A stretch of DNA of 64,000 bases from DATAES01 sp963721305 (GCA_963721305.1 CAVRIR010000002.1:1-64000); one strand, 5' to 3'; counted from the first letter of the stretch, positions 35,347 through 44,334 are shown. The notes: a model not told the origin generated them from the letters alone. Program-made: numbers and translations.

Positions 35347-36276
35347 ATGGCTGACGTCGAACGCATCCCCTACGACGAGTTCTCGCTGTTCCACGAGAAC
35401 GCCGAAGAGTTCGGCATCCCCTATGCCAGTCCGCCCGTCGTACGCCGTGAAGCCGTCGAGATCGAGCCCGGCCGATCGCTCAGCGCGCTCGTGTGGGGCA
35501 ACGCCGACCCCGAGCTCGTGTTCCTGCACGGCGGCGCGCAGAACGCGCACACGTGGGACACCGTCGCGCTCGCGCTCGACCGTCCACTCGTCGCCATCGA
35601 CCTGCCGGGACACGGCCATTCCGACGGCGGTCGAAACGGCTCACTCGCGGTCGAGGACAACGCCGACGACGTCGCCAAGGTGATCGCGGCGCTCGCGCCG
35701 GAAGCAAAGGCCGTGATCGGCATGTCGCTCGGGGGCGTCACCACGATCGCACTGACCGACCTCCATCCCGAGCTGGTGCGTCGGGTCGTGCTGGTCGACA
35801 TCACGCCGGGCGTCAACCGCGAGAAGGCTTCGACGATCACCGCGTTCATCAACGGACCGGAGAGCTTCCCCGACTTCGACGAGATCCTGGCGCGCACGAT
35901 CGAGTTCAACCCGACCCGCACGGAGTCGTCGTTGCGGCGCGGCATCCTCCACAACGCGGTGCAACGCGACGACGGCAGCTGGGTGTGGCGCTATCAGCGG
36001 TTCCGGGCGCTCGAGCCACAGGCGGAAGGCGGGCCGACCGGCCATCCCGACTTCGGCTCGCTCTGGGACGCCGTCGAACGGATCAAGGTGCCGCTGATGT
36101 TGGTGCGCGGCATGCTTCCGCAGTCCGTGGTGGACGACGACGACGAACAGGAGCTACAGCGACGGCAACCGGGCGTTCGCGTCGAGCACGTCGAGGAGGC
36201 GGGCCACAGCGTGCAAGGCGACCAACCGGTGGAGCTGGCACGGCTGATCGACGACTTCGTCAAGGGTGACGGGTGA
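35347..36276 (+). CDS. Alpha/beta-fold hydrolase
   Basis: This 309-residue cytoplasmic hydrolase has an oxyanion/HG motif (ELVFLHGGAQNAHTWD), strand-helix IDLPGHGHSD, nucleophile elbow GMSLGG (Ser, about residue 128) and a C-terminal histidine in VEEAGHSVQGDQP. The N-terminal 45 residues (YDEFSLFHENAEEFG) are an extension before the core. The meta-cleavage-product hydrolase and esterase groups look similar; C-C hydrolase activity would fit the adjacent pyruvate-type aldolase, but that is inference. Its transcript appears leaderless from the shared promoter. Its 3' end overlaps the convergent SDR gene by 17 nt. Confidence 0.9.
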   Translation: MADVERIPYDEFSLFHENAEEFGIPYASPPVVRREAVEIEPGRSLSALVWGNADPELVFLHGGAQNAHTWDTVALALDRPLVAIDLPGHGHSDGGRNGSLAVEDNADDVAKVIAALAPEAKAVIGMSLGGVTTIALTDLHPELVRRVVLVDITPGVNREKASTITAFINGPESFPDFDEILARTIEFNPTRTESSLRRGILHNAVQRDDGSWVWRYQRFRALEPQAEGGPTGHPDFGSLWDAVERIKVPLMLVRGMLPQSVVDDDDEQELQRRQPGVRVEHVEEAGHSVQGDQPVELARLIDDFVKGDG

Positions 36277-37021
36277 TGCCGCCGTCCACCTTCAACAACG
36301 CACCGGTCGTGTAGCGCGACGCGTCGCTGCCGAAGTACAGCGCGGCGCCGACGATCTCGTCGGGCTGGCCGAGCCGCTTCAACGGGATCATGGCGCCTTC
36401 GCGCATCTCCGGCGTCCACGCCTTCGTGATGTCGGTGGCGAATGCTCCGGGAAGGATGCAGTTGACCCGCACTTTGGGTGCGAACGCATCCGCCAGCCCG
36501 ACGGTCAGCAGGTTGAGGCCTGCCTTCGCGCACGCGTACGGCAGCTCACGCACGCTCGCCATCAGCGAACCGACGGTCGACACGTTGATGATCGATCCGC
36601 TACCGGCTTCGTACATCCGCGTGCCGGCCAAGGTCGCCAGCCGGAACGGTCCCTTCAGGTTGACCGCGTGCGTCTTGTCGTACAGATCCTCGGTGATGGA
36701 CGCGAGGTTCTCGTAGAGGGGCGACATGCCGGCGTTGTTGACGAGGACGTCGATGCGTCCGAACCGGTCGTAAACGGCGTCGACAAGCCGGTCGCACTCG
36801 TCCCAGTGGCCGACGTGGCACGCGACCGGCATCGCGGTGCGTCCCGTGGCCTCCTCGACCTCGCGCGCCGCCTTCTCGCAGTTGTCGAGCTTGCGGCTGG
36901 CGATGACGACGTCGGCGCCCGCCACAGCGAACGCTTGCACCATCGCGCGGCCGAGTCCCCGGCTCCCGCCGGTGACGACGGCAACCTTGCCGGAGAGGTC
37001 GAACAACTCGGTGTCGGTCAC
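36260..37021 (-). CDS. Short-chain dehydrogenase/reductase (classical SDR)
   Basis: This 253-residue protein starts at GTG 37021 (VTDTELFDLSGKVAVVTGG). The NAD(P) site is TGGSRGLG (about 17-24), with the NNAG motif in DVLVNNAGMSPLYE, the catalytic Ser in INVSTVGS, and the Tyr/Lys pair in YACAKAGLN. ALLKVDGGITRHP is a normal SDR end. ASRKLDNCEKA after strand 2 suggests NADPH-type specificity (Arg at the 2'-phosphate position). It probably oxidises or reduces a hydroxyacyl or steroid-like carbonyl. It is divergent from the OYE-type reductase, 65 bp apart. Confidence 0.92.
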   Translation of the reverse strand: MTDTELFDLSGKVAVVTGGSRGLGRAMVQAFAVAGADVVIASRKLDNCEKAAREVEEATGRTAMPVACHVGHWDECDRLVDAVYDRFGRIDVLVNNAGMSPLYENLASITEDLYDKTHAVNLKGPFRLATLAGTRMYEAGSGSIINVSTVGSLMASVRELPYACAKAGLNLLTVGLADAFAPKVRVNCILPGAFATDITKAWTPEMREGAMIPLKRLGQPDEIVGAALYFGSDASRYTTGALLKVDGGITRHP

Positions 37022-37086
37022 GCTGCCAGGTCTAGCGCGAGGGCGCTGGACACTCGACGACGGCGGCACCGCTAACGTCGCCGGCC

Positions 37087-38274
37087 ATGGCGATCGACCC
37101 GTTCGAGCCCGCCCGCCTCGGTCCCGTCACGCTGCGCAATCGCGTCGTGAAGGCGGCCACGTTCGAGGGACTGACCCGCAAGCACGTCGTGACCGACCGC
37201 TTGATCGACTACCACCGCGCCGTCGCCGACGGCGGCGTCGGCATGACGACGCTGGCGTACTGCGCCGTGTCGGAGGAGGGACAGGGAGCGCCGGGCGAGA
37301 TCATCGTGCAAGACGAGGCAGTGCCCGGCCTCGCCGAGTTCGCCGAGGCGATGCACGAACAGGGCGCGGCCGCGAGCATGCAACTCGGCCACGCCGGTCC
37401 GGTCGCGGCAGGTACCGGTCACCAGGGCCTAGCGCCGTCACGCGTGTTCGCACCGCAGGCGTTGAAGTTCACGCGGGCGACCACGGAGGACGAGATCACG
37501 CGCATCGTGAGCGACTTCACGTCCGCCGCCGAACGAGCGGTGCGCGCCGGTTTCGACGCGGTCGAGCTGCACTTCGGTCACGGTTACCTCGTGAGCGCGT
37601 TCTTGAGCCCGAAGCTCAACAAGCGGACGGACCGTTGGGGCGGCGCACTCGAGAATCGCGCGCGGTTGGCGCGCGAGATCGCGACATCGGTGCGGCAGGC
37701 GGTCGACGGAAAGATCGCCGTCCTCGCGAAGCTGAACATGGCGGACGGCGTGCAAGGCGGGTTCTGGGTGGACGAGAGCATCGCCGTCGCCAAGATGCTC
37801 GAAGCCGACGGCACGCTCGATGCGATCGTCTTGACCGGTGGAAGCTCGTTCCAGAACCCGATGTACCTGTTTCGGGGTGACGCGCCGATCGCGGAGATGG
37901 CCGAGACGTTCCCGCCGAAGTTGCGGCCCGGTTTCAGGCTGACGGCGAAGCACTTCTTCATCACCTATCCGTTCGAAGAGGCGTACTTCCTTCCGTACGC
38001 GCGGCAGTTCCGTGCCGCTCTCCACATGCCGCTCGTGCTGCTCGGCGGCATCAACCGGCTCGACACCGTGCAGGCCGCGCTCGACGAGGGATTCGACTTC
38101 GTTCAGATGGGCCGCGCTCTCCTACGCGAGCCCGACCTCGTGGCCCGTTGGCAGAAGGGCGACGATCACGAAGGTCTGTGCATCCACTGCAACAAATGCA
38201 TACCGACCATCTACCGCGGCACGCACTGCGTCCTGGTCGATCCCGAGGAACGCCCCGGCCGGCGACGCGACTGA
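37087..38274 (+). CDS. NADH:flavin oxidoreductase (Old Yellow Enzyme family)
   Basis: This 395-residue protein has the OYE TIM barrel with FMN: LGPVTLRNRVVKAATFEGLT, MQLGHAGPV, FDAVELHFGHGYLVSAFLSP (substrate-site His pair) and LNKRTDRWGGALENRARL. The C-terminal CIHCNKC plus a further Cys (THC) could bind a 4Fe-4S cluster, as in the 2,4-dienoyl-CoA reductase subgroup, but the protein stops soon after and lacks the FAD/NADPH domain. It should reduce an activated C=C bond. The -10 box TAACGT lies 8 nt before ATG 37087. It is followed, convergently, by an acyltransferase gene whose end is 1 nt away. Confidence 0.92.
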   Translation: MAIDPFEPARLGPVTLRNRVVKAATFEGLTRKHVVTDRLIDYHRAVADGGVGMTTLAYCAVSEEGQGAPGEIIVQDEAVPGLAEFAEAMHEQGAAASMQLGHAGPVAAGTGHQGLAPSRVFAPQALKFTRATTEDEITRIVSDFTSAAERAVRAGFDAVELHFGHGYLVSAFLSPKLNKRTDRWGGALENRARLAREIATSVRQAVDGKIAVLAKLNMADGVQGGFWVDESIAVAKMLEADGTLDAIVLTGGSSFQNPMYLFRGDAPIAEMAETFPPKLRPGFRLTAKHFFITYPFEEAYFLPYARQFRAALHMPLVLLGGINRLDTVQAALDEGFDFVQMGRALLREPDLVARWQKGDDHEGLCIHCNKCIPTIYRGTHCVLVDPEERPGRRRD

Positions 38275-38275
38275 C

Positions 38276-38920
38276 TCATCCTTCTGGTGCGGCTTGGGTG
38301 AGGCCGCCCTTGTCGTCCTTCTCGTAGCGGCGACCACAGGTGGGACACGTCGAGGTGTCGGGGATGGCGGTGCCGCGACCGCCCCGATGAACCGGCGTGC
38401 CGCACCGGCACACGAACCCGAGCGATCGTGCGGGATTGCCGGCGACCAGCGCGAAGTCGGGAACGGCTCGGGTGACCACGCTGCCCATGCCCACCATGGC
38501 GAACCGCCCGATCACGAGATCGTTGCCGACGGTTGCGCCCGCGCCGATGGTCGCGCCGTCGCGCACGAGCGTCGGCAGCGTCTCGTCCTCTCGGTCGCTC
38601 GGCTGCAACGCATCGAGCTCTGGGGTGGTCGCGCGGGGGAACCGGTCGTTGGTGAAGGTCACGTTGGCGCCGACCATCACGCCGTTCTCGATCGTGACGC
38701 CCCTGCACACGTAGACCAACGCGTTGAGTTTGCACATGTCGCCGATGACGACATCAGGGGCGATGTACGTCTTCTCGCCGATGATGCAGTGCTGCCCGAT
38801 GCGAGCGCCGGCGCGGACGTGCACGGTGTCCCACACGGCCGTGCCCGATCCGATCGTGACGCCTTCTTCGATCAGTGCGGAGGGATGGATGCGTGCGGGC
38901 GATTCGGCCACAACGTCCAT
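38276..38920 (-). CDS. Hexapeptide-repeat acyltransferase with C-terminal zinc ribbon
   Basis: This 214-residue left-handed beta-helix protein has repeats such as IHPSALIEEGVTIGSGTAVW, VRAGARIGQHCIIGEKTYI and VVIGDMCKLNALVYVCRGVTI, then NDRFPRATTPE and IGAGATVGNDLVIGRFAM. Order and motifs match the WbpD/WlbB group that N-acetylates UDP-3-amino-sugar uronates in surface polysaccharide synthesis. After the helix it has an unusual tail with FVCRCG and CPTCGRRY, a likely four-Cys zinc site. No other sugar-pathway gene is adjacent, so its substrate is uncertain. Confidence 0.87.
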   Translation of the reverse strand: MDVVAESPARIHPSALIEEGVTIGSGTAVWDTVHVRAGARIGQHCIIGEKTYIAPDVVIGDMCKLNALVYVCRGVTIENGVMVGANVTFTNDRFPRATTPELDALQPSDREDETLPTLVRDGATIGAGATVGNDLVIGRFAMVGMGSVVTRAVPDFALVAGNPARSLGFVCRCGTPVHRGGRGTAIPDTSTCPTCGRRYEKDDKGGLTQAAPEG

Positions 38921-38972
38921 TTGTATCGCACGCCTTGCCCGCGCCGACGGAAGCGATCGGCGAGAAGGACAG

Positions 38973-39281
38973 TCAGACGGCGGTCGCGGTGTGCCGGCGC
39001 CACCGCCGGCCGAGCAGCACGAAAAGGCCGCCGACCGCCAGCAGCGCGATGGCGAGCCGAGCCAGCGGGATCGAGCTGCTCGTACCGGTGCGAGCCAAGG
39101 GCTGGGTCTGCTGCGTCGCCTCGACCGCCGTCGGCGCGCAGCTCGAACCGGTCGTCTGCCCGCTCGGCGTGCAGGTGCTGGTGTAGTCGTTCGGGTTGGT
39201 CTGGGCCTCCGCAGGAGCAGCCGCGACCAACAGACCCACCATCAACAGAGCCGCGACCAGGGCCGCGCGCGGAAGCTTCAT
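38973..39281 (-). CDS. Small secreted protein with LAxTG sortase signal
   Basis: This 102-residue protein has a signal peptide (MKLPRAALVAALLMVGLLVAAAPAEA, cleavage near residue 26), a short Thr/Ser/Gln-rich mature part with two Cys (STCTPSGQTTGSSC), then LARTG, a hydrophobic helix (LARLAIALLAVGGLFVLLG) and the basic end RRWRRHTATAV. LAxTG followed by helix and positive tail is the sorting signal of class E sortases in high-GC actinobacteria. It should be covalently attached to the cell wall. There is no sortase gene in the window. The function of the 45-residue displayed part is unknown. Confidence 0.8.
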   Translation of the reverse strand: MKLPRAALVAALLMVGLLVAAAPAEAQTNPNDYTSTCTPSGQTTGSSCAPTAVEATQQTQPLARTGTSSSIPLARLAIALLAVGGLFVLLGRRWRRHTATAV

Positions 39282-39386
39282 CGTCACTGTCAGTTCACCC
39301 AGTTTCCGCCGTATTGTCCCCCGCAGGACCGCCGTCAAAGCCAGTGTGGACCACGCAGGGCGGTGTGTCTAGCCAGATCAACACGC

Positions 39387-41639
39387 TCAGTGGTGGAGAT
39401 GATCGGTGAGGACCGTCAGCCGGTCGGCGTCGACGGTGGTCCCCGGACCAGGCGAAGCGCCCTGCTGGCCGGCCGCCTTCCAGCCACCGGTGCCGGCGAC
39501 GCGGACCTCGATCGTGGTCGGGTTGACGGCGGGCTGGCGCACCACGGTCATCTCGTAGTCGTTCGACGGCTTGATCGTCCCCTGCAAGTCGAGCTGGACG
39601 TCCTGCGTGGCGCCGGGCGGGATCTCCACTTCGACGAAGTAGGCGTGGACGCCGAACCGGTCCACCGTCGTCGTCGGCGCGGTGGCGCCACCGGCGGTCG
39701 CGCTCGTGAGCGACAACGGTGAGTACACGGTCAGGATCGACTGGTTCGTCCCGGGGGGCAGGCCGTGGATGTTGTCGAGCACCACATCATCGAGCCCGCT
39801 CGCCGGCGCCGTGTTGGTGAGGCTGATCGTCACCGTCGAGGCGACGGCGCCGGTGTCAGGCCGGTAGGAGACCTGATCGGTGATCGACCTCTGCAGATAG
39901 GCGTCGATCTTGTTCGCCCCCTGGTTGCTCTGGGTGACCTCGAGGAAGTCGCCGTCCTGTCGCGCGGGGACGGCGCCGTCCATGTCGAGGTCGTGGAACA
40001 TCGCTTCGACCTTGGGATCCTGACTGAAGGCGAGCAGCCGGCCGTCGGTGACCGACGGGCTCATGACCGACGCGATCTGCGCCGGCTTCGGGAGGTCGCT
40101 CCCCGTCAACTTGTTGAACGTGAGCCGCGTCGCCTCGTCGAGGAAGTCGAACCGCTGCTGCGTCTGGCCGCTCCGGTTGTACTGGTCCACGAGCAGTTGT
40201 TGCGCGGCGTTGCCCGAGTTGAGGGTGACGCCCGCGTCCGGCAGGTCGATCGGTCCCGTGAGCTGCAGCAGCGACGCAAGCGCGTACGGGTCCATGTAGA
40301 AGACCCCGTCGAGCTGCACCCCGGTCGCCTCCGGATAGATCTGCTCGGTCACGTTCGCGACCTCGGGGAAGTCGGGCGACGCCGTCACGTTCTGGAAGAA
40401 CCGCGTGACCTGGTACGAACCGAACGGTTCGAGGTAGGGGCCCGGCTGCAGGGTGAAGGCGGGCTGGCCGTTGGCGGGGGTGAGCTCGGGACTCCGACCC
40501 GAACGGGTCATGACGAGCTTGCCCTTGTCGGCGGTGATCTCTGCGTAGTTGCCGGCGAGGCCGCCCAGCTCACGGCTCTCGGACGGTGTGCCGAGGAGGA
40601 CCAGGTAGTGCTTCGGCGTCGTCGCGCCGAGCAGGTCGGGTCCGAGCGCGACCACGGCGCTGGCGTTGCGGGCAGGCGGCAGCGTCTTGTCCACCTCGTG
40701 CTCGAGCTGGTCATACCGATCGCGCAGCGGCGGCGCCAGCCAGTCGCGGCTCACCGATCCGAGCCGGCGCGATGCCGCGTCGAGCGCGACGACGGCGTCG
40801 GCGATCGGCGCTTGCGCGGAACGGAGCACGTCGAGATCGAGAGTGCCATCGCGCACTCGCAGCGCGTCGTAGTCGATGCGCGCAACGCCTTCGGATGCGG
40901 TCGTCGTGAGGGCGTGGCCCTCATCCGCCATGACCTGGACGGCCGCCATCTGCTGGCCTGCGATCGGGACGCTCCGCACAGGCTCTGCCCACCACGCGTC
41001 CGCGAGGTTCGACACCCGACCGAACGACGCCTGCGCCGCGGACAGTTGCGCCACCGCGGTGTCACGATCGCCGTTCTGGGCCGCGTCGAGCCCGGCCTGG
41101 GCCTCGCTGACCGCGGCCTGGATGTCGTGCCGGGCCTTCACCCCGGCGAGTCCCGCCGCCGTGAGGGACAGGAGAACGACGGCGGTGAGCGCATACCCGA
41201 TCCGCCGGACGACGCGCCGGCCGCGCCTCGATGACGACCGGTACGCGGAGAAGAACAGCGGGGTGACGGCGAGCAACGCGACGGCGCTCGGGACGCCGAA
41301 GTGCGAGAAGCCCCGCATGCGCAGGAGCGACTGCACCGCGAGCCCGGCGACGATGGCGCCGACGAGAGCCGACGGCCGCCTGCGGACCGTCCAGACGAGC
41401 GCGAGCGCGACTGCGACGACCGCGCACGCGGTCGGGAGTGGAGTGGATGGCACGACCACCGCAACGCCGGCGACGACGAGCCACGCCCACCGCTGGCTCT
41501 TCGCGCCGGCGAGGGTGACCGCGCCCGCGAAGGCCCCGGTGAGCAGGACGTCGGCAGGCCGCCAACCTGCGGGGTGCGCACCAACGGTGGCACCGGCGAC
41601 GGCCGCAAGAGCGGCCACCGCCCAGACTCTGAGGGACAT
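39387..41639 (-). CDS. DUF4012 membrane protein
   Basis: This 750-residue protein has an N-terminal half of about five membrane helices (residues 1-165) followed by a helical segment (DIQAAVSEAQAGLDAAQ) and a long extracytoplasmic region. The DUF4012 core shows in YLVLLGTPSESRELGGLAGNYAEIT, ASPDFPEVANVTEQIYPEATG, LDGVFYMDPYALASLLQLTGPI and a C-terminal beta-rich module (NDYEMTVVRQPAVNPTTIEV). DUF4012 proteins occur in actinobacterial wall and exopolysaccharide loci; their activity is not established, though the fold recalls LytR-CpsA-Psr-type phosphotransferases. It is near the LAxTG protein, which supports an envelope role. Confidence 0.88.
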   Translation of the reverse strand: MSLRVWAVAALAAVAGATVGAHPAGWRPADVLLTGAFAGAVTLAGAKSQRWAWLVVAGVAVVVPSTPLPTACAVVAVALALVWTVRRRPSALVGAIVAGLAVQSLLRMRGFSHFGVPSAVALLAVTPLFFSAYRSSSRRGRRVVRRIGYALTAVVLLSLTAAGLAGVKARHDIQAAVSEAQAGLDAAQNGDRDTAVAQLSAAQASFGRVSNLADAWWAEPVRSVPIAGQQMAAVQVMADEGHALTTTASEGVARIDYDALRVRDGTLDLDVLRSAQAPIADAVVALDAASRRLGSVSRDWLAPPLRDRYDQLEHEVDKTLPPARNASAVVALGPDLLGATTPKHYLVLLGTPSESRELGGLAGNYAEITADKGKLVMTRSGRSPELTPANGQPAFTLQPGPYLEPFGSYQVTRFFQNVTASPDFPEVANVTEQIYPEATGVQLDGVFYMDPYALASLLQLTGPIDLPDAGVTLNSGNAAQQLLVDQYNRSGQTQQRFDFLDEATRLTFNKLTGSDLPKPAQIASVMSPSVTDGRLLAFSQDPKVEAMFHDLDMDGAVPARQDGDFLEVTQSNQGANKIDAYLQRSITDQVSYRPDTGAVASTVTISLTNTAPASGLDDVVLDNIHGLPPGTNQSILTVYSPLSLTSATAGGATAPTTTVDRFGVHAYFVEVEIPPGATQDVQLDLQGTIKPSNDYEMTVVRQPAVNPTTIEVRVAGTGGWKAAGQQGASPGPGTTVDADRLTVLTDHLHH

Positions 41640-41660
41640 GGGAGGGACCAGTATCGCGAA

Positions 41661-42455
41661 TCAGCGCGCCACCGCGGCCGCGGTCGCGGCGTCCGCCGGG
41701 AAGAACTGCTCTATCGCCAGCTCCGCCACGGTGACGTCCAGCGCTGTCCCGAACGTGGCGATCGTGCTGAAGAACGTCAGCCGCGGTCCGTCTTCGACCT
41801 GGAGGACGAGCGGCGCGAACAGGCGGTCGGCGATGTCGCCGTGAGCGACCGGTTCAGTCGGTATGTCCGGATACGACCGCAGCTCGCCGGCGAGCGCCGC
41901 GATCTCGTCGCTGCCGAGGACCGCGGCCTGGCGGTCGAGTCGGGCGAGCAGGTGGTCCGCGTACTCGGCGAGATTCAGGATGTGGGGCGCGAGCCCATCG
42001 GGATGCAGCGTGATGCGCAGGGCGTTCGCCGGCGGCTCGAGCAGGTGCGGGCTCACCACCGGGGCGACCAGCGCCAGCAGGGGCGCGTTGGCGGAGACGA
42101 TGTCCCACCGGCGATCCACCACCACGGCCGGGAACGGCTCGTGCCCTCGGAGGATCTTGTCGAGCGCCTGGCGGACGGGTTCGAGCTCGTCGGTCTCGAG
42201 CGAGCGCTCGCGGTAGGTCGGCGCGTAGCCGGCAGCGAGCAGGAGCGAGTTGCGCTCGCGCAGCGGTACCTCGAGATGGTCCGCCAGGTGCAGCACGAGC
42301 TCGCGGCTCGGACGCGACCGGCCCGTCTCGACGAAGCTCAGGTGCCGCGCCGAGACGTCCGCCTCGACGGCCAGCTCGAGTTGGCTGAGACGCCGGCGCC
42401 GGCGCCAGCCCCGCAGCAGATCGCCGACTCGCGGCGCGGGCGACGTGACCGTCAT
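41661..42455 (-). CDS. XRE-family regulator with MmyB-like ligand-binding domain
   Basis: This 264-residue protein has the N-terminal HTH_3 domain (VGDLLRGWRRRRRLSQLELA; ADVSARHLSFVETGRSRPS, about 10-65) and the MmyB-like domain (about 95-255) with FPAVVVDRRWDIVSANAPLLAL and LRITLHPDGLAPHILNLAEYA. These actinobacterial regulators bind a lipid-like ligand and usually control a divergent neighbour. Here the neighbour is an NTF2-like gene, and a 15-bp palindrome lies between the two starts. The -10 box TACCGT is 8 nt before ATG 42455. Autoregulation and control of the NTF2 gene are likely. Confidence 0.92.
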   Translation of the reverse strand: MTVTSPAPRVGDLLRGWRRRRRLSQLELAVEADVSARHLSFVETGRSRPSRELVLHLADHLEVPLRERNSLLLAAGYAPTYRERSLETDELEPVRQALDKILRGHEPFPAVVVDRRWDIVSANAPLLALVAPVVSPHLLEPPANALRITLHPDGLAPHILNLAEYADHLLARLDRQAAVLGSDEIAALAGELRSYPDIPTEPVAHGDIADRLFAPLVLQVEDGPRLTFFSTIATFGTALDVTVAELAIEQFFPADAATAAAVAR

Positions 42456-42492
42456 CGCGGGCGACGGTACCGCCGGTTGATCCGCCGGGCGC

Positions 42493-42507
42493 TTACCTGG
42501 CAGGTAA
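42493..42507. promoter_or_regulatory. Palindromic operator of the MmyB-type regulator
   Basis: TTACCTGGCAGGTAA has perfect 7-bp arms around a central G. It lies in the 122-bp gap between the divergent regulator and NTF2 genes, 23 bp upstream of the regulator's -10 box, covering its -35 region. XRE dimers bind such sites, so this is probably where the regulator acts on both promoters. Confidence 0.65.
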
Positions 42508-42577
42508 TGGCCTGGCCGCGGGAGAGGGCGCAGGGTGGACCCCATCGCTTCCGACCTCTCACACAAGGAGCATTCAG

Positions 42578-42949
42578 ATGAGCGATGTGACCAAGACCGT
42601 CGACACGTACCTGTCGATGTGGAACCAGACCGACGCCTCCAAGCGGGCCGACACCATCCGGGCGGCATGGACGGACGACGGGCACTACGTCGACCCGTTG
42701 ATGGAATCGAAGGGGCATGACGACTTGAGCGCGATGGTCGACGGCGTCCAGGCCCAGTTCCCCGGATCGCGGATCCGCCGCACGAGCGAGGTCGACACCC
42801 ATCACGGCCTCGTGCGCTTCGAGTGGGAGCTCGTCGGTGGCGACGGCAACGTCGTCACGGGCGGCATCGACATCGGCGTCCTCGCCGACGACGGCCGCTT
42901 CTCCCGCATCGCCGGCTTCCTCGGTGACCTCCCCGCCGTCGCCGCCTGA
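42578..42949 (+). CDS. NTF2-like (SnoaL) protein under divergent MmyB-type control
   Basis: This 123-residue protein begins MSDVTKTVDTYLSMWNQTDA with an AAGGAG ribosome site about 8 nt upstream. The cone-fold pattern is clear: IRAAWTDDGHYVDPLMESKGHDDL (typical D-x-x-Y-x-DP motif), then VRFEWELVGGDGNVVTGGIDIGVL and GRFSRIAGFLGDLP. The family includes small isomerases and ligand-binding proteins. Divergent pairing with an MmyB-type regulator is common in actinobacteria and suggests it acts on, or relieves stress from, the ligand sensed. The reaction is unknown. Confidence 0.88.
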   Translation: MSDVTKTVDTYLSMWNQTDASKRADTIRAAWTDDGHYVDPLMESKGHDDLSAMVDGVQAQFPGSRIRRTSEVDTHHGLVRFEWELVGGDGNVVTGGIDIGVLADDGRFSRIAGFLGDLPAVAA

Positions 42950-42960
42950 CTCGACTGACT

Positions 42961-43012
42961 CGAATGTTGGATGGAAACGGGTGCTCTGGCGCCCACTTCC
43001 ATCCAACATTCG
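42961..43012. repeat. 52-bp hairpin repeat, full copy
   Basis: CGAATGTTGGATGGAA (42961-42976) and TTCCATCCAACATTCG (42997-43012) are perfect 16-bp inverted arms; the inner part (ACGGGTGC...GCGCCC) can pair further with one wobble. It lies 11 nt after the NTF2 stop and 27 nt before the next ATG. A left-truncated relative lies at 44335-44372, on the other side of the acyl-CoA dehydrogenase gene. It may act as a terminator; its arm length is more like a palindromic repeat family. Confidence 0.8.
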
Positions 43013-43039
43013 CCGGTGGGGCGGGACAGAATCGCCGCC

Positions 43040-44317
43040 ATGGACTTCGAGCTGCCCACGGATCTGTCGGAGTATCTCGTCGAGCTCGACGAGTTCATCG
43101 AGCGGGAGATCAAGCCGCTCGAACAGGAGAACGACAACATCCGCTTCTTCGACCACCGGCGAGAGGACGCGCGCACCGACTGGGACCGCGGCGGCCTTCC
43201 GAGCCACGAGTGGGAGGAGCTGCTGCGCGAGGCTCGGCGTCGGGCCGATGCGGCCGGCCACTACCGCTATCCGTTCCCCAAGGAGTACGGCGGCAAGGAC
43301 GGCACGAACCTCGGGATGGCCGTCATCCGCGAGCACCTCGCCCGCAAGGGACTCGGCCTGCACTGCGATCTGCAGAACGAGCATGCGATCGTCGGCAACA
43401 ACGTCGGGCTGTTGCTGATGATCAACTACGGCACCGACGAGCAGAAGGCCGAGTGGATCGACGACATCGCGGAGGGACGGCGGGGCTTCGCGTTCGGCAT
43501 CACCGAGCCGCAGCACGGGTCGGACGCGACGCACATGGAGACGTCGGCCGTGCGCGACGGCGACGAGTGGATCATCAACGGTGAGAAGACCTGGAACACC
43601 GGCATCCATGCCGCGCAATACGACCTGATCTTCGCCCGTACGAGCGGCAACGCGGGCGACGGCGAGGGCATCACTGCGTTCCTCGTACCGACGGACAGTC
43701 CGGGATTCGAGATCGTCGAGTTCCTGTGGACGTTCAACATGCCCACCGACCACGCGCACATCCGTCTCACCGACGTGCGCGTCCCGCACGGCGCGATCTT
43801 CGGCGGCGAGGGGCGCGGGCTGCAGGTGACGCAGCACTTCTTCAACGAGAACCGCATCCGCCAGGCGGCGTCGAGCCTCGGCGCGGCCGAGTTCTGCATC
43901 GACCAGGCGATCGAGTACGCCAAGGTGCGGGCGCCGTTCGGAAAGCCGCTGTCACAGAACCAGGCGATCCAGTTCCCGTTGGTCGAACTGGCGACGCAGT
44001 GCGAGATGTTGCGCGCCCTGGTCCACAAGACCGCGTGGTCGATGGACGAGTACGGAGCGTTCTCCGTGTCCGACAAGGTCTCGATGTGCAACTACTGGTC
44101 GAACCGACTGTGCTGCGAAGCGGCCGACCGCGCCATGCAGGTGCACGGCGGTCTCGGTTACTCGCGGCACATGCCGTTCGAGCACATCTACCGCCACCAT
44201 CGCCGCTACCGCATCACCGAGGGCAGCGAGGAGATCCAGATGCGCCGAGTCGCCGGCTACCTCTTCGGCTTCATGAAGCAACAGGCCCCGAAGGGCGTCG
44301 CTTCGATCACCGGCTGA
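43040..44317 (+). CDS. Acyl-CoA dehydrogenase family protein
   Basis: This 425-residue protein starts at ATG 43040 (MDFELPTDLSEYLVELDEF). FAD/substrate loops FGITEPQHGSDATHMETS and INGEKTWNTGIHAAQY are present, and HGGLGYSRHMPFEHIYRHHRRYRITEGSEEIQMR keeps the catalytic Glu (TEGSEEI). The N-terminal insert with FFDHRREDARTDWDRGG is typical of an actinobacterial FadE subgroup. It should oxidise an acyl-CoA. The gene stands alone on the plus strand, bracketed by two related hairpin repeats, and is convergent with the Baeyer-Villiger-type gene. Confidence 0.93.
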   Translation: MDFELPTDLSEYLVELDEFIEREIKPLEQENDNIRFFDHRREDARTDWDRGGLPSHEWEELLREARRRADAAGHYRYPFPKEYGGKDGTNLGMAVIREHLARKGLGLHCDLQNEHAIVGNNVGLLLMINYGTDEQKAEWIDDIAEGRRGFAFGITEPQHGSDATHMETSAVRDGDEWIINGEKTWNTGIHAAQYDLIFARTSGNAGDGEGITAFLVPTDSPGFEIVEFLWTFNMPTDHAHIRLTDVRVPHGAIFGGEGRGLQVTQHFFNENRIRQAASSLGAAEFCIDQAIEYAKVRAPFGKPLSQNQAIQFPLVELATQCEMLRALVHKTAWSMDEYGAFSVSDKVSMCNYWSNRLCCEAADRAMQVHGGLGYSRHMPFEHIYRHHRRYRITEGSEEIQMRRVAGYLFGFMKQQAPKGVASITG

Positions 44318-44334
44318 CGACCGAACTCCGGGGT

